Below are positions 1-10,004 of a DNA stretch of 19,649 bases, piece by piece. Source of the stretch: Nephromyces sp. MM_2019 (taxonomy: Eukaryota; Apicomplexa; Aconoidasida; Nephromycida); the NCBI GenBank assembly GCA_015657535.1, contig JADHZB010000466.1, positions 1 to 19,649 on the forward strand, in the 5' to 3' direction. Both the position numbers and the translations under genes were made by a program. Below the pieces are notes generated by a model. The model saw only the letters and a program-made list of their open reading frames with translations, did not search any database and had not been told where the DNA came from. Position 1 is the stretch's first letter, and each line of letters starts with the position of its first letter.

Positions 1-82
1 CTCCTCCTACACACACGTGACACCTCCTCCTACACACACGTGACACCTCCTCCTACACACACGTGACACCTCCTCCTACACA
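1..82. repeat. 23-bp minisatellite, 3.6 copies
   Basis: Three identical 23-bp units start at 1, 24 and 47, followed by a partial unit from 70 to 82; the array runs off the left edge, so the full copy number is unknown. Each unit contains the palindrome CACGTG and a short CA run. Read on the minus strand, which is the coding strand of the adjacent gene, each unit begins GTGTAGGAGGAGG, so every copy offers a GT dinucleotide and an in-phase TAG. The array begins exactly where the open frame of the neighbouring gene stops. I read it as probably intronic, but it could be 3' UTR. Confidence 0.9.
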
Positions 83-2837
83 GAGCTCTCCAACAACTTT
101 CTCTCTTTGCCACTGACCATAGCAGCTTCTTCATTACCAGACTGTAGACTAGCGACATCGACCTCCTTTGCTTCACACAATAATGGGAACAGTCTGCAGA
201 GGTTGATCATCTTCAAATTTTCATCTTCAAGTTTAATCTTCTCCACGAAATATGTAAAAAACAGCTTTGAACAGTGAGATTTACACAATTGCCTGAAGGT
301 GAAGAAGTCTCGTATAGTTAAAAATGGTAAGAGAAGCTTAAAGAAGTGACTCCAGTCTACACCTTTCTTTGGAGAAGACTTGAGATTAGGAGGCACTTTT
401 GGAGATTTGCTCGGAATGCGAGAAGAAAATGATGAAGACGGCAAATTCTGCCAATCTTCACCACATTTTTCACCAGAAAATAATGATTTATATCCGCCCA
501 AAGATGAGAAATTTGGACTAGAAACTCGCGCTTTAAGATTTAAAAAATGTTGAGATTCTTGGTGCTCATGTCTGCAAAAGCTGCAATGAGATTCCTGTGT
601 GACTGCCAGTCTAGTATCATCAAAATCAGAATCTTCAAAATCAAAGAAAACAGGTTTCTGCTTTGCTAAACTTGGAATGATTACATACCGCCAACATAGT
701 CTGATTTTAAGCGAATTAGAGAAATCTTCATTCCAAATTTTGGTGCGTTTAGATGGTGATTTTCTGCTTGAAGATGCTGAAGCTTCATGGTGAAGGCGGC
801 TGCTGCTGAATGGCGGGCTCCCAACAAAAGAATAGTTTGAAGATGCAGCAGACGCAGGAAAAGTTAATTCATCATCCGATGAAGGATAGAGAGTAGATGA
901 AGCAGTAGAACATGAAAATAGCGTTGAGCTGTTTGAGGAGATCGTAGGAAAGGCTGAGGGGTATGAAGTGGTTGGAAACGATGAAGATACGGGATTATGA
1001 GGAAAACAACGATGAAAATGGAGCTGCGAATGATGAGAGTAAGCAGTAGAAGGCCCCACTGTATTATATATAGCAGAAGAAGCACTGGAACTTCTTAAAG
1101 GTGTCGAGGAAACACTTAGAATTGAGTGAAGACTAGAATCGCAAGAAGATTGAGGAAAAGTATATGACTCTGGCGAAGGTCGAATTAAGCGGCGAGTTAA
1201 ATGAGGATTCGCTTCACATACGGAATCCTCATGAGATATAGCTGCTTGGGAAGATTCTAGAGTGCTATAAACTGGGGTAGTGCAGGTTATAGGCAATGTT
1301 TTTTCTGCAGAAAAAGCCACATTATGAAGAAACCCTTCAGATTTTTCTGGTATACCAAAAAATCCTTCCGTTTCCAACGCATTGCTCCGCCACTCAGAAG
1401 CATCGTTTTCAGGCATCAGAAGACAATTTTTGATGCAGCAGGAAGCTAGCTTTCCTGGAAAAGCTCGTTTTCTCCGATGAAAAACATCAGTTTCTTCCTT
1501 ATTCAGAACATCTCGTAAAGCTTGAATTAAAGCTTCAAAGCTTTCCTGGCGCTCAGCTTGATGACTGCTTTGGAAATAACCATTTGAGCAGCTTTCGTTA
1601 TCTAAATCGCTGCTATTTCCCTGCATGGAAAGAGTGTCGTCTACTGAGTGGCTCATCTCTGCGTTTGGACCCGGAAAAACCTCAAAGTTTCTAGTGCGTT
1701 CGTAGTTTGAAGATTCAGGATTGAGGCGAGAGGCTTTATCTTCTTCCTCTTCTTCTGGTTCTTCTTCCTCTTCTTCTGGTTCTTCTTCCTCTTCTTCTGG
1801 TTCTTCTTCCTCTTCTTCTGGTTCTTCTTCCTCTTCCTCTTCTTCCTCTTCTTCTGGTTCTTCTTCCTCTTCTTCTGGTTCTTCTTCCTCTTCTTCCTCT
1901 TCTTCCTCTTCTTCCTCTTCTGCTGTCTCTCGATGAGAACTACTAATATAAAGAGCCTCCTCCTTAAAAGAGAAAGTGCAACGCTTAGATGGGCATAAGG
2001 CTACCCCGGCCTGCTTATAATCTCCCCCATGAAAGAAATTTGTATCTAATACACACGAGTCATCTTCAGCGGTGCTTTTTCCGAGATCCTTGAACGAAGG
2101 CTTTACTGTAGAAAAACTATCATTTTTCAAAAGGGTTGCAAGCCTAGAGAAGATGTGATTCCCATGCTGTGTGTGTCTTGTGTGTTCCAAACAAAACTGC
2201 AAGAAAGAGGAATCTTTCGCAGTAGCACCTCGTATACCATGAGAATCTGACAGCCTAGAAGATTTGAAAGCACAATGAAAGCTTTTCCCAGCACTACACT
2301 CATCCCAGGGTGATTGTGTGTGAAACTCACTCATCTTTCGAGCAAAAGAGCTGCTGAAGCCGGATGAGGTGCTAACTGGAGGAGGAAACATATCATCACT
2401 TGTTTCCCGGCAGGCAGACAGCAAATTGTTATCTTCATCAGCTTCAAGCTCTGTGTGTGCTGTGTGTGTTCTAATTTTTCCTCCAAAAAGCCCCAAAGAG
2501 GAGGAATCAGCAAGATTTGAACTACTGTTTTCACTTAAGTGATTGTCGATATCATCTAGAACCATCTGAGTATAATCACAAAATGAATTGGAAGCAGTGC
2601 GTGTGCGGTTTCTAGCTTCAGTTATGCTTTTGCACATAAAATCTGATACTTCGGTTCGGAAAAAAGAGAGATTCTTCTCTTCTTCTTCTTCTTCCAGCTT
2701 AAAATTATTTTTTATGGCGTCTTTCCTTGAAGAAAATTCTTCATTTTCTTTGGAAAAACGTGGCTCATGGAGAGTAGAATCTTTCAGCACTCGCTTATCC
2801 CTCTTCACAGTGTTTTTCCATCCAATAAATGTGGTCA
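76..2837 (-). CDS. Exon 2 of the large gene: Glu/Pro tract and F-box-like end
   Basis: This exon codes for about 918 residues. Charged and Ser-rich sequence comes first, including a short E-run. Several His-Thr stretches are encoded by CA dinucleotide runs (plus strand about 2165-2190 and 2450-2475). A 60-residue Glu/Pro tract follows, then a long Ser-rich region. A basic patch (SRKSPSKRTK, about 720-760) precedes an acidic FDFEDSDFDD segment. Around 250-350 the sequence FFKLLLPFLTIRDFFTFRQL, then CKSHCSKLFF, resembles an F-box: Leu-rich helix, FL-x3-D, and Leu-x-x-V/L-C-K-x-x. The next piece (IKLEDENLKMINLCRLFPLL) could open leucine-rich repeats. The end is either TAG at 76-78 or a donor at GTGTAG (exon then ends at 82). 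Confidence 0.72.
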
Positions 2838-5800
2838 CTAAGAAAGGGAAATGAATAGGCTGTGTGTGAGGGAGGGAGTTCCATTTGGGGATAGCACGTT
2901 GGGTTTGATGGAAGAGGATTGTGAATATTAGAAAGCTTTTGGACTTTTACGCGTATGAGTGTATGTGCGTGTGTGAGTGCGTGTGGGTGTGCGTAAAAAC
3001 AAAAAAACACGCTTGCTGAAAGAAGAGCTTAGATCTAAAGCACCTTAAAGTTTTCTAGAGCATCAGTGTGTGCCTGTGTGTGTGCGTGTATACATGTGAG
3101 ACTCATTCATAATCAAAGCGACTATAGCAAAAGCTGGGCTATGATATAATGCAGGTTTCAAACTCCGAAATCATAATCAGTAAAATTGAAGATAACATTC
3201 AAGGCAGAAGCGACAAATTCCTTCACACTCTGTAGTATTAGCAATACACACACACAGACACCTCATGAAGCACTACAGTATACTCTCAAGAGTATTTGCA
3301 GCCGTGAGGGCTCACATCAAATCAAAAATGCAAGAAAATACCTCGTTTTTTTAGAAAACTCTACTGAATGCCGGCCCTTTAAAATGAAGCACAGAAACCC
3401 CTAAAATTGATTCAAAACATCTGCAAAACCTGCTTGTGTGTGTAAAGGAAAACAAACTACTTTCTGCCTATTTATCTGCCTAAATCAGCTTCAAAGAAAT
3501 CAAAATTATCTCTAAAAAGAATCCAAAAGAATAGACTTACTTAAACTCTCAGCTTCGGGAGTTGATTTCAAACTGTCTGTATTACTAGTTTTGCTTCTCA
3601 GTAAGCAAGAGCTTCCACAGGAAAGCAATTTTCCTTCCGTTTCATGAGAAAACCCCTTCTTTGAACATTTAAAAGAGGAAGGAGTGGCAGCAGTAGAAAG
3701 AGCAGTAGAGAACGTGGGATTAGCACAGTGGGAAGATTCGCTAGGATCCACGTAATCAACAGTTTTAAAGTCGCTACTTGCTGCCGTTGCTGCAGAAGTA
3801 GAGGAGTGTGTGAGAGAAGTGACTAGAGAGCCTTCAGAATGCGATAAAGACGACGAAAAAAACTCATCAAAATTACAAGTAAAACGTTGACTTTTCTCAG
3901 TAATGAAGGGAGAAGAAACTGCAGAGCCGCTATTACTCAGCTCTTCTGAAGACACACTCTCTGTCGCTAGCCTGCCTTGAGAATCACAGCACTCTACTCC
4001 TAAAGTATGCTGAAAACGAGTTCCATCTATCCAACAGCTTCCTAAGCGAGCTTCAGCATCTCTGTAAGGGATGCTGCCATTAGATGAGCAGACAGAGGAG
4101 TTTCCGATTCCATTAACCCCTACAGCTGATAAGTTAAAAAAGGTACTGAACGATCGATCTAATCTTCGCTCTACACAAGAAATGTCGGGGGTATCATCAT
4201 GCCTTACTCCTTGTGTGTTCCTTTCTCCTTCATATGCAAGCAAGCCACCCTCATCGAATAATCTCTTTCCTTTTTTTCCCTCCTTAACGGGTGTAGGAGC
4301 TTTGCTTGCGATAATGACACTGCAAATGTGAACTTCTTCGTTTGTTAGCATTGGTTCTACACTATTTCGAAGAGTGTAACTCTGAGAACAAAAGCAACCC
4401 AAATCGTCAGCTAGCTTTCGCACCAAATCAGTGGGAGGTGTAAGACCAGAAGCATACAGCATCTCCCACCTCCAGCTTCTCTGGAAAAACCCAGATATTT
4501 CCCTTGAGCTTTCTTCCATATTCAACATATTTCTGCTTTTTTTGCTTGCGGAGAAGTAGAGGGAAATAGGAGAAATGCCAAGTAGCGTCTGACGTTTTTC
4601 CCAGTGTGAAACCTTCAAAGGTGTGTGTGTCTCAGCTTTTTTCAAAGGTTCACACGCTAACCAACGTCCTTGCATCCAACTTGGTGCTCGTCCTCCTCTA
4701 ACTACAGCATACATCCTTAGCTTACACTCGCGAATCTCTGAAGATTGCATTTCCTTTGCTTTAACGGAGCTAGCATCTGGCTGTGTAGCAGATCTTTGAG
4801 AACCCTTAACGAGGGCATGATTCACTAAGCTACCTCCAACTCCAGCTTTCGATCGTCTTCCATGAAATGAAGGAAAACTGAGATTGGAGAGAATGCAATG
4901 GGAATCAGTAGTCCTTCTCTTGATGGGTCTGCAGCCACTAAAGGTAGCCTCGCTCATATTACCAGGGGAAGCAGCACAGGACGCAGCTCTAACTGCATCA
5001 CAGGCATCTGCAGAGGCCTGATAATGAGCTTCATCTGCATCATAGCGAGCATCACACTCACTGCGCCAGCCAATGTCCAACTTCCTACAAGCATTGCACC
5101 CGTCAATCTCATCCTTAAACCCTAGCTTAAGCGTATCTGGAATACACACCTTCATCATTGTGAGAACATTAGCATCAATCTTCAAACACAGTAAAGTGCA
5201 GGCTCTAACACTTTGGCGGCTATAAATCTTTCTGAAAGCTTTCCAGGGTGCATTGTTGCCCAACAGTAGCTCCAAAGCTCTCCCAGCCACCAGCAGCCCT
5301 TCATTCTCCTCGAAGTCTATCGCCTGCTTAGAGGCAATCGCTGGGCATAACTCGTCTCGCAACTTCTCTGGGATATAAAGACTGATTAGATTCTCCATGC
5401 GAGGCTCCGAAGGCAAGTAGGTATGATGAAGGATTTCTTCATCAGAGAGCCAATCCGAGGGATTGCAAAGGGGAAGCACATTGAATTGCATGTGAAACAA
5501 TGTAGGCTTCAGCACCTCCTGGTTTCCCTCTAAAAAGCTACACAAAAACTGATGAAAAATCTTATGATACCGTAAAACTTGCATCAGTATTATCTTCAAA
5601 TACTGACTCAATTCAGAAAAGCCCTTCTCATATACTGGGCAAGAGACACCTTGCGCACATGAGGCACTCTCAGAATTATATACTGAGACCTCCCGTATAT
5701 CACAGCCGGTAAAAACCAAGTGGTAGTTCCAGGGATGAAACTTGAGCCTAGATGACCTAGCATATTCGCTGGGAAGAAGTGGGCATCTTGGAACTATCAG

Positions 5801-5941
5801 CCCAGGGGGGAGTGCTACTTTGCAGTAACCATTGGGTATAAGCTCGTGTAAAGGCATAGGGATATCATAGAAGACAGGCTTCTGTGTGCTGCCATTGGCA
5901 CTAGACGAAGGCACCGATGAAGTTGGCAAATGCAATGTCAT
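76..5941 (-). CDS. Large Ser/Glu-rich protein with C-terminal F-box-like segment, two visible exons, probably 3' partial
   Basis: Two long open frames form one gene. The first exon (5941 to 3541) ends TTA A then GTAAGT. The second (from 2837) begins TG ACC after a pyrimidine-rich TTTCTTAG acceptor. The split codon becomes ATG, so the reading frame is kept and about 800 plus 918 residues are joined. The supposed start of the second frame is a GTG that overlaps the acceptor AG, so it is not a eukaryotic start. The protein has no signal peptide or clear membrane span. Most of it is Ser-rich low complexity. Near the C-terminus an F-box-like segment suggests an SCF-type ubiquitin ligase adaptor; that role is inferred from a weak motif match. 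The gene either stops at TAG 78-76 or splices on at GTGTAG into the minisatellite and beyond the window. I do not recognise an ortholog. Confidence 0.7.
1741..1920 (-). repeat. Glu6-Pro coding microsatellite (60 residues)
   Basis: A pure GAA/GAG run of 180 bp is interrupted by single CCA Pro codons with a mostly 21-bp period. It encodes repeated PEEEEEE units plus two longer Glu runs. It lies inside exon 2 and keeps the reading frame. The plus strand is CTT/CCT-rich and reads as Ser/Gly in an antisense open frame, which is a by-product. Near-identical 21-bp units suggest recent slippage expansion. Confidence 0.95.
2838..3540 (-). other. Intron 1 of the large gene (703 nt)
   Basis: The donor is GTAAGT at 3540-3535 and the acceptor TTTCTTAG ends at 2838. 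On the plus strand it carries TG-rich runs (about 2860-2875, 2955-2995, 3065-3090), so the transcript reads CA-rich. Stops occur in all three sense frames. I see no RNA gene or repeat element inside. Confidence 0.65.
3541..5941 (-). CDS. Exon 1 of the large F-box-like gene
   Basis: This exon codes for about 800 residues from an ATG in an A-rich context (AAAA before ATG). The first 250 or so residues are of mixed composition and look folded (for example HPWNYHLVFTGCDIREVSVY and LRDELCPAIASKQAIDFEEN), with several Cys and Trp. A Cys/Ala/Asp-rich stretch near residues 280-330 includes CNACRKLDIGW. The last third is Ser/Thr-rich and likely disordered. I recognise no known domain. If the GTAAGT donor at 3540-3535 is ignored, the frame runs nine more codons to a TAG at 3512, giving an 809-residue protein. 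The strong donor and the perfect phase with the next exon make the spliced form more likely. Confidence 0.75.
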
Positions 5942-7250
5942 TTTTACAGAAAGTGTGGCTAGTTTATGCTAGTCAAAATGGTTCATATGCTCTTAAAGGC
6001 AAGGATTTTTTCGCTTGTTAGATGATATTCCTCCCTTTAGAAAAAATTTGACAGGAAACTCAGGCTATTTTAGTGCCTGTCTTGAGTCTGCTTCGTCATA
6101 CTAGCCAGCGTGTGAGCAGAGCTTTACTGAGAGCATCGATTTTTACGCCATTTCCCTCGGCTGTTAATTTTAACGCTAGGCCTACATCCCGAGAGAGACT
6201 CATTTCCTCTAGTTTTTATTTCAAGAAATAGTGCCAAAGCTAGTTAATCCGGGGAAAACTCGCCTTCACCCACAAAGGTCACAAAGAAACAGTCAGGCGG
6301 CAATCAGGCTCCGCCTGACACATCAAGTGTGCGCGTGGGCATTCACCTTTTAAAAGCATTTTCCGCACATTTATAATATATATCCAAAATGCTGCTTGCT
6401 ATAGATCTGGGTGTTGCTCACACTAAAATCTTTGGGGAAGACTTAACAAAAACACGAAAATTTCCGCTATATAACTAATATGATCTCTAAGAAATTTCGT
6501 TGCTTCCTTAAAGGAAAAATCATCAGAAAACTGAAAGGTGTGGGGAACCAATTTTGTATCCTAAGGGGGTAGACTACGTGATCAAGTGCAGTGCTTCTCC
6601 ATGCAGGCACTGATAAATCGATAATTTAAAACAAATACGATTTCAAGTAGATTGAATTTCTCATTTACCCAAATGTGTGCTATCCTGTATTCCTATTTGG
6701 AGCAGAAATTGTCATGAGCCAAGATGAATATACATATGTATTCCGGGTGACCTTGCTAGCTCCAGCTCAGTTCCACCCTGCCTTGATCTTGCAAACAGTT
6801 AAAGTGCCTATAAGAAGACAGCGAATTATCGCGTATACTTCAAAACAAAAATAAGTCCAAAAACATATTTCCCTCTAAAAAATTCGCCTTTTATTCCATT
6901 ATTTCATTAGCGCCAAAATTAAGTCTAAAAATTACATCAAATATCACGAAAAAGCATCAGCTTCTCGACGAGCAATAGATGGGAGATATAAGCGAATGCA
7001 TTCCCTTCACATTTTCATCATGGGCGAGTATATAAAGTGCTCCACATCTCATAAAGCAACCAAGAGCATTAAGTAGACAAATAACCACAAGGGCTGACTC
7101 GTATGGGGAGGAAGAATCAGGAGGAGGAATTCAGGAAATAGCAAACAAATGGCTGCAGCAGAAAATGCACAATAATAAGCTATCAGCATGAATATACAAA
7201 ATATACCCACCAAGCATGCCTCGCTGACCTGGACTTTGGACCTAGAAGCA
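5942..7250. other. Intergenic stretch, 5' flank of the large gene; no gene seen
   Basis: Only very short open frames occur on either strand. The part nearest 5941 must hold the 5' UTR and promoter of the large gene, but I cannot identify a start site or promoter element. A TATATAAA string at about 7030 on the plus strand could belong to the long terminal repeat of the decayed retrotransposon downstream; I could not confirm this. CA/TG runs are almost absent except near 6329-6340. Confidence 0.6.
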
Positions 7251-8049
7251 GGAGCTAACTGTTATCGACCTAATGATAGACGAAGTAAGGGATGGTGTGG
7301 AGCCTTAAGCATGAACTCGAAATTAAAAAAAAAAGAGTAGGAAGAATTCATCATATTGAGAAGTTACCGGTAACAACAAGTTATACAACACAATGCCGGC
7401 ATCGGCGCTATTTGCCTCAAGTGAAGCAGCGCAACTTCCTTGAAAGTGCTACTTATACAGAAAAAAAAATCCAATGGTGAATTCCTGAGAGACTTCATAT
7501 AAGCAAAAAGGGGGAGGCGGTAGCTACCATCTACCATTCACTAGATCCTCCTCAATTTGTCTAGGTGCTCAATCACACCTCTTAAAATGTTTGAAAAGAA
7601 GCTATTTGGTATAAAGCAAGCAAGGTTCCAAGCAGTGCAAGGCTCCATCACCCCGTATACCACATCAGAAAAGCAGTCTGTCAATCTCAAACTAAGCGCT
7701 GCCTGGAGCAATTCAATAATCTGTGGATTAATGCTATGGCTGCTGTGACCATTAAGCTAATAAGGCAATTCGCCAACTTGGAAATAACCAAATAAAGACA
7801 CCAACATTCCGGGACAGACATCCAGCCGCTGTAGCAAGAAAAAGAATACAGTACGAAGTGCACAACAGCGCATTGCAGGATAAACACTGGTTTCATGCCA
7901 CACAACGGCCGCAAAAAAGTCGTCGTGGTGCGACATAATCCTTCACACCAGTTTCATAGGAGGAAGCCAACTTAAAGGTACAAGGAGAGTCAGCGGTAAT
8001 CAGCTGCTTGGTGGAGTAATCATATCCTCACCTCGTTTCTACTGCTATC

Positions 8050-8120
8050 GTTCATGTGTCTCGGTGTGTGTCTGTATCAGGTGTAACTGTGTCTGTGTGT
8101 ATGTGTCCGTGTCTGCGTGT
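8050..8120. repeat. TG-rich low-complexity tract
   Basis: Repeated TGTGTC/TGTGTG words fill this stretch. An antisense-independent open frame across it (8056-8271) gives a Val/Cys/Ser-rich translation that is a by-product. It is the only strong dinucleotide tract between about 6,340 and 13,300. Confidence 0.7.
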
Positions 8121-8250
8121 ATGCGAGGTACCACGGAGGGTTAACCGAGTACGACGAATGGAATCGCAAACGCGGCGTAAGCATTCTGAACCCCTTTCAA
8201 GCGCAAAGGACCGATGGAGTGTGCTGCTGAGCTTTTCGGTAGCGGCGAAA

Positions 8251-8301
8251 TATGAACAACGGCGAGGTTAATCCAGAAGGTATCCCTTTGCAAAACTCCA
8301 G
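8251..8301 (+). pseudogene. Possible GAG-pre-integrase zinc-binding trace
   Basis: The translated string YEQRRG, stop, SRRYPFAKLQ can be laid on the family motif W-H-x-R-x-G-H-x-S-x5-K-x-L that starts the copia integrase region. Arg, Gly, Ser and Lys-Leu positions agree; both His are lost, one to a stop codon. It lies about 200 residues before the PQQNG motif, near the usual distance. The match is weak and is believable only because of the clear motifs downstream. Confidence 0.25.
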
Positions 8302-8415
8302 GTATCCATATGAGGTAACTGAGCAAATTAGTCCAATTACGTACAACATATCCTGTGCATTGAAAAATTTGTATATTTTATGTCGGCAGGATTAGTACTT
8401 TTTGAAAGACGCTTA

Positions 8416-8561
8416 AGCTTTCGATAAGAAGTGAGATATGAGCAACTAGATCAGTTTATGACAAAATGTGATATATAAGCAACTACGTAAGCTTTTGATA
8501 AAAATGAAGCATAAATAGCTTTACCCGCATTTGATAAAAATGCAACATAAACAATTACGTC
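8416..8561. repeat. 37-bp degenerate tandem repeat, four copies
   Basis: Units begin at 8416, 8453, 8490 and 8527 (37, 37, 37 and 35 bp), each opening with a variant of AGCTTTTGATAAAAATG and ending near AACTACGT. A further partial unit may start at 8562 (AGCTTGAG). Units differ by point changes, so the array is old. It lies where the copia integrase core would be expected. Confidence 0.75.
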
Positions 8562-8606
8562 AGCTTGAGTAACCTAGTATATAAGTCTGTAATTTAATGG
8601 GGATAC

Positions 8607-8671
8607 ACAAATTTCAGTGCGCGTACACACCCCAAGAATTGACCTTGCCAGTGCGAAATGCTGAAATTTGT
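8607..8671. repeat. Short inverted repeat next to the 37-bp array
   Basis: ACAAATTTCAG (8607-8617) and CTGAAATTTGT (8661-8671) are perfect 11-bp inverted copies with 43 bases between. The right arm lies in a longer string, TGAAATTTGTACATTTTAC, that has a near copy in direct orientation at about 8361-8381, on the other side of the 37-bp array. Confidence 0.6.
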
Positions 8672-8854
8672 ACATTTTACTAATTGGTTAAATTGCCTCC
8701 TTCAGAAAAACTTCTAAATGCTAATGCAGAGGATATCGCAGGGTACCAGCTACACATAATTTCATAGAATTTCTACGGTACACATCTTCTTGAATAGATT
8801 ATAAGCAGTGTTAAGCCAATGGGGCTATACGAATGCACCATCAACAATATTTGA

Positions 8855-9250
8855 GGCATAGCTCCACAGCAAAATGGAGTACTAGCAAAAAGTAAACGTA
8901 CACTCCGTCCTGCAAGAAAGATTTCGCGAGTGATACTTTATTTCATATATGAGAAACAATGTCTATCGGCATTACCTGCACTAAAAGTTGGATCTCATTT
9001 GCAGTACTTCAAGTTATTTCATACTCGGGATCTTGTTGGTAAAAGTATGGTTTCTCTGGTTTTGAATATCGCCTGGCTAGCAGTTTCTGGCCGCCAGAGA
9101 GTTTTCATAGGTAATTTTGCAGCACTAAAAAATGGTATTTATGGCGTATACACGAACAACTACTGTTTTATTTCAAGATGGCTGCTACTGAACTATATCT
9201 GCACAGACCTTCGCAAAGACGGTGCATACTCAGCATCTCTTCTTATTTAG
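8855..9250 (+). pseudogene. Copia integrase C-terminal remnant
   Basis: This is an open frame of 131 codons without an ATG at its beginning. It opens GIAPQQNGVLAKSKRTLRPA. The family consensus there is PQQNGV-x-E-x-x-N-R-T-L-x-x-x-A-R, and Pro, Gln, Gln, Asn, Gly, Val, Arg-Thr-Leu and Ala-Arg all agree. About 32 residues later SHLQYFKLF fits the SHLRVFG position, and VFIGNFAALKNGIYGVY followed by FISR fits the VFLGY-x-x-x-x-KGYRVY and ISRDV positions of the copia integrase end. A stop just before GIA and the loss of the catalytic core upstream show that it is a fossil. Confidence 0.72.
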
Positions 9251-10004
9251 CGTAAAAAAAGTTAAATGAGGACTGAAGTTACGGGGTTGGAATTCGTATT
9301 GAGCTTCATAACATTTAAGTCACCTGAGAGCTCGTATATTCTGAGTTTTGTAGCAAAATCCAGTCTACCGGAAAAAAAAGTTATGAAGATAACTGCAAGG
9401 TGACTACTGAAAGCGCTGCACAGCATGTAGCACAATCAAAGGGAGAATGAATGGCACTTTTTTGGGGTGACTTCCTCGATGTCTTATAAGACCCTAATGC
9501 CAATGCTACATATAAACATGCATAGCCTATAGCATGCTTCTCAGTATTTGGTATTTCGCTGCAGCCATTAATCCAAGCCGCTATACAGATATTATCAAAT
9601 TGCCTATAAGAGGCTTGTTCCAATAACCAGAATTTTTGCTATATTCCTTTACTTCAAACTATACACGGTAATTATCTGGTAGCTTCCTTTCAATGACATA
9701 AATGGACTTCAATCCGGGCAATTCATAATGCCATCACGAACTAGTGAAAAAAAAGTGAAGAATTGCCTGAAAAAAGATTATATTGCTCGTATAGAAGCGT
9801 AAATTTCTACGGAATGACAAAGGGCACCTCGTGAAGTAAGAGTTGCAAGGCGAGCTGGTGAGCATCATAAGGGATCAGAAATTTTTTTTCAATGTCCTCT
9901 CCCATGTTGGTTCAACCCTTGTGCTACCAACAAATCTTGAAAATGGGGAACACATAAGATTCTGCTTGCAGGTAAATCCTGGTAAGTGGCAAACTTATCC
10001 ATGA

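Noticed and set aside
1..82. CRISPR-like array
   Set aside because: Units are directly adjacent with no spacers and the DNA is eukaryotic; the same holds for the 37-bp array.
1721..1936. Plus-strand open frame giving Ser/Gly repeats
   Set aside because: It is the antisense of the Glu/Pro coding tract; length comes from the repeat, not from selection.
3512..3540. C-terminal extension of the large gene's first exon to a TAG (809-residue protein)
   Set aside because: A consensus GTAAGT donor lies before it and matches the next exon's phase exactly.
6389..6478. Short frame MLLAIDLGVAHTKIFGEDL resembling an ASKHA phosphate-binding motif
   Set aside because: Only 29 codons, no continuation in any frame and no supporting exon found; probably chance.
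7292..7310. TGGTGTGGAGCC as a retrotransposon primer-binding site
   Set aside because: Too many differences from the initiator-tRNA complement, and no LTR end was found before it.
8056..8271. Overlapping small open frames on both strands around 8,056-8,326
   Set aside because: Driven by the TG-rich tract and without recognisable protein similarity, apart from the weak pre-integrase trace noted separately.
9905..9930. GGTTCAACCC string resembling a tRNA T-loop
   Set aside because: No matching acceptor stem, D-arm or anticodon arm could be laid out upstream.
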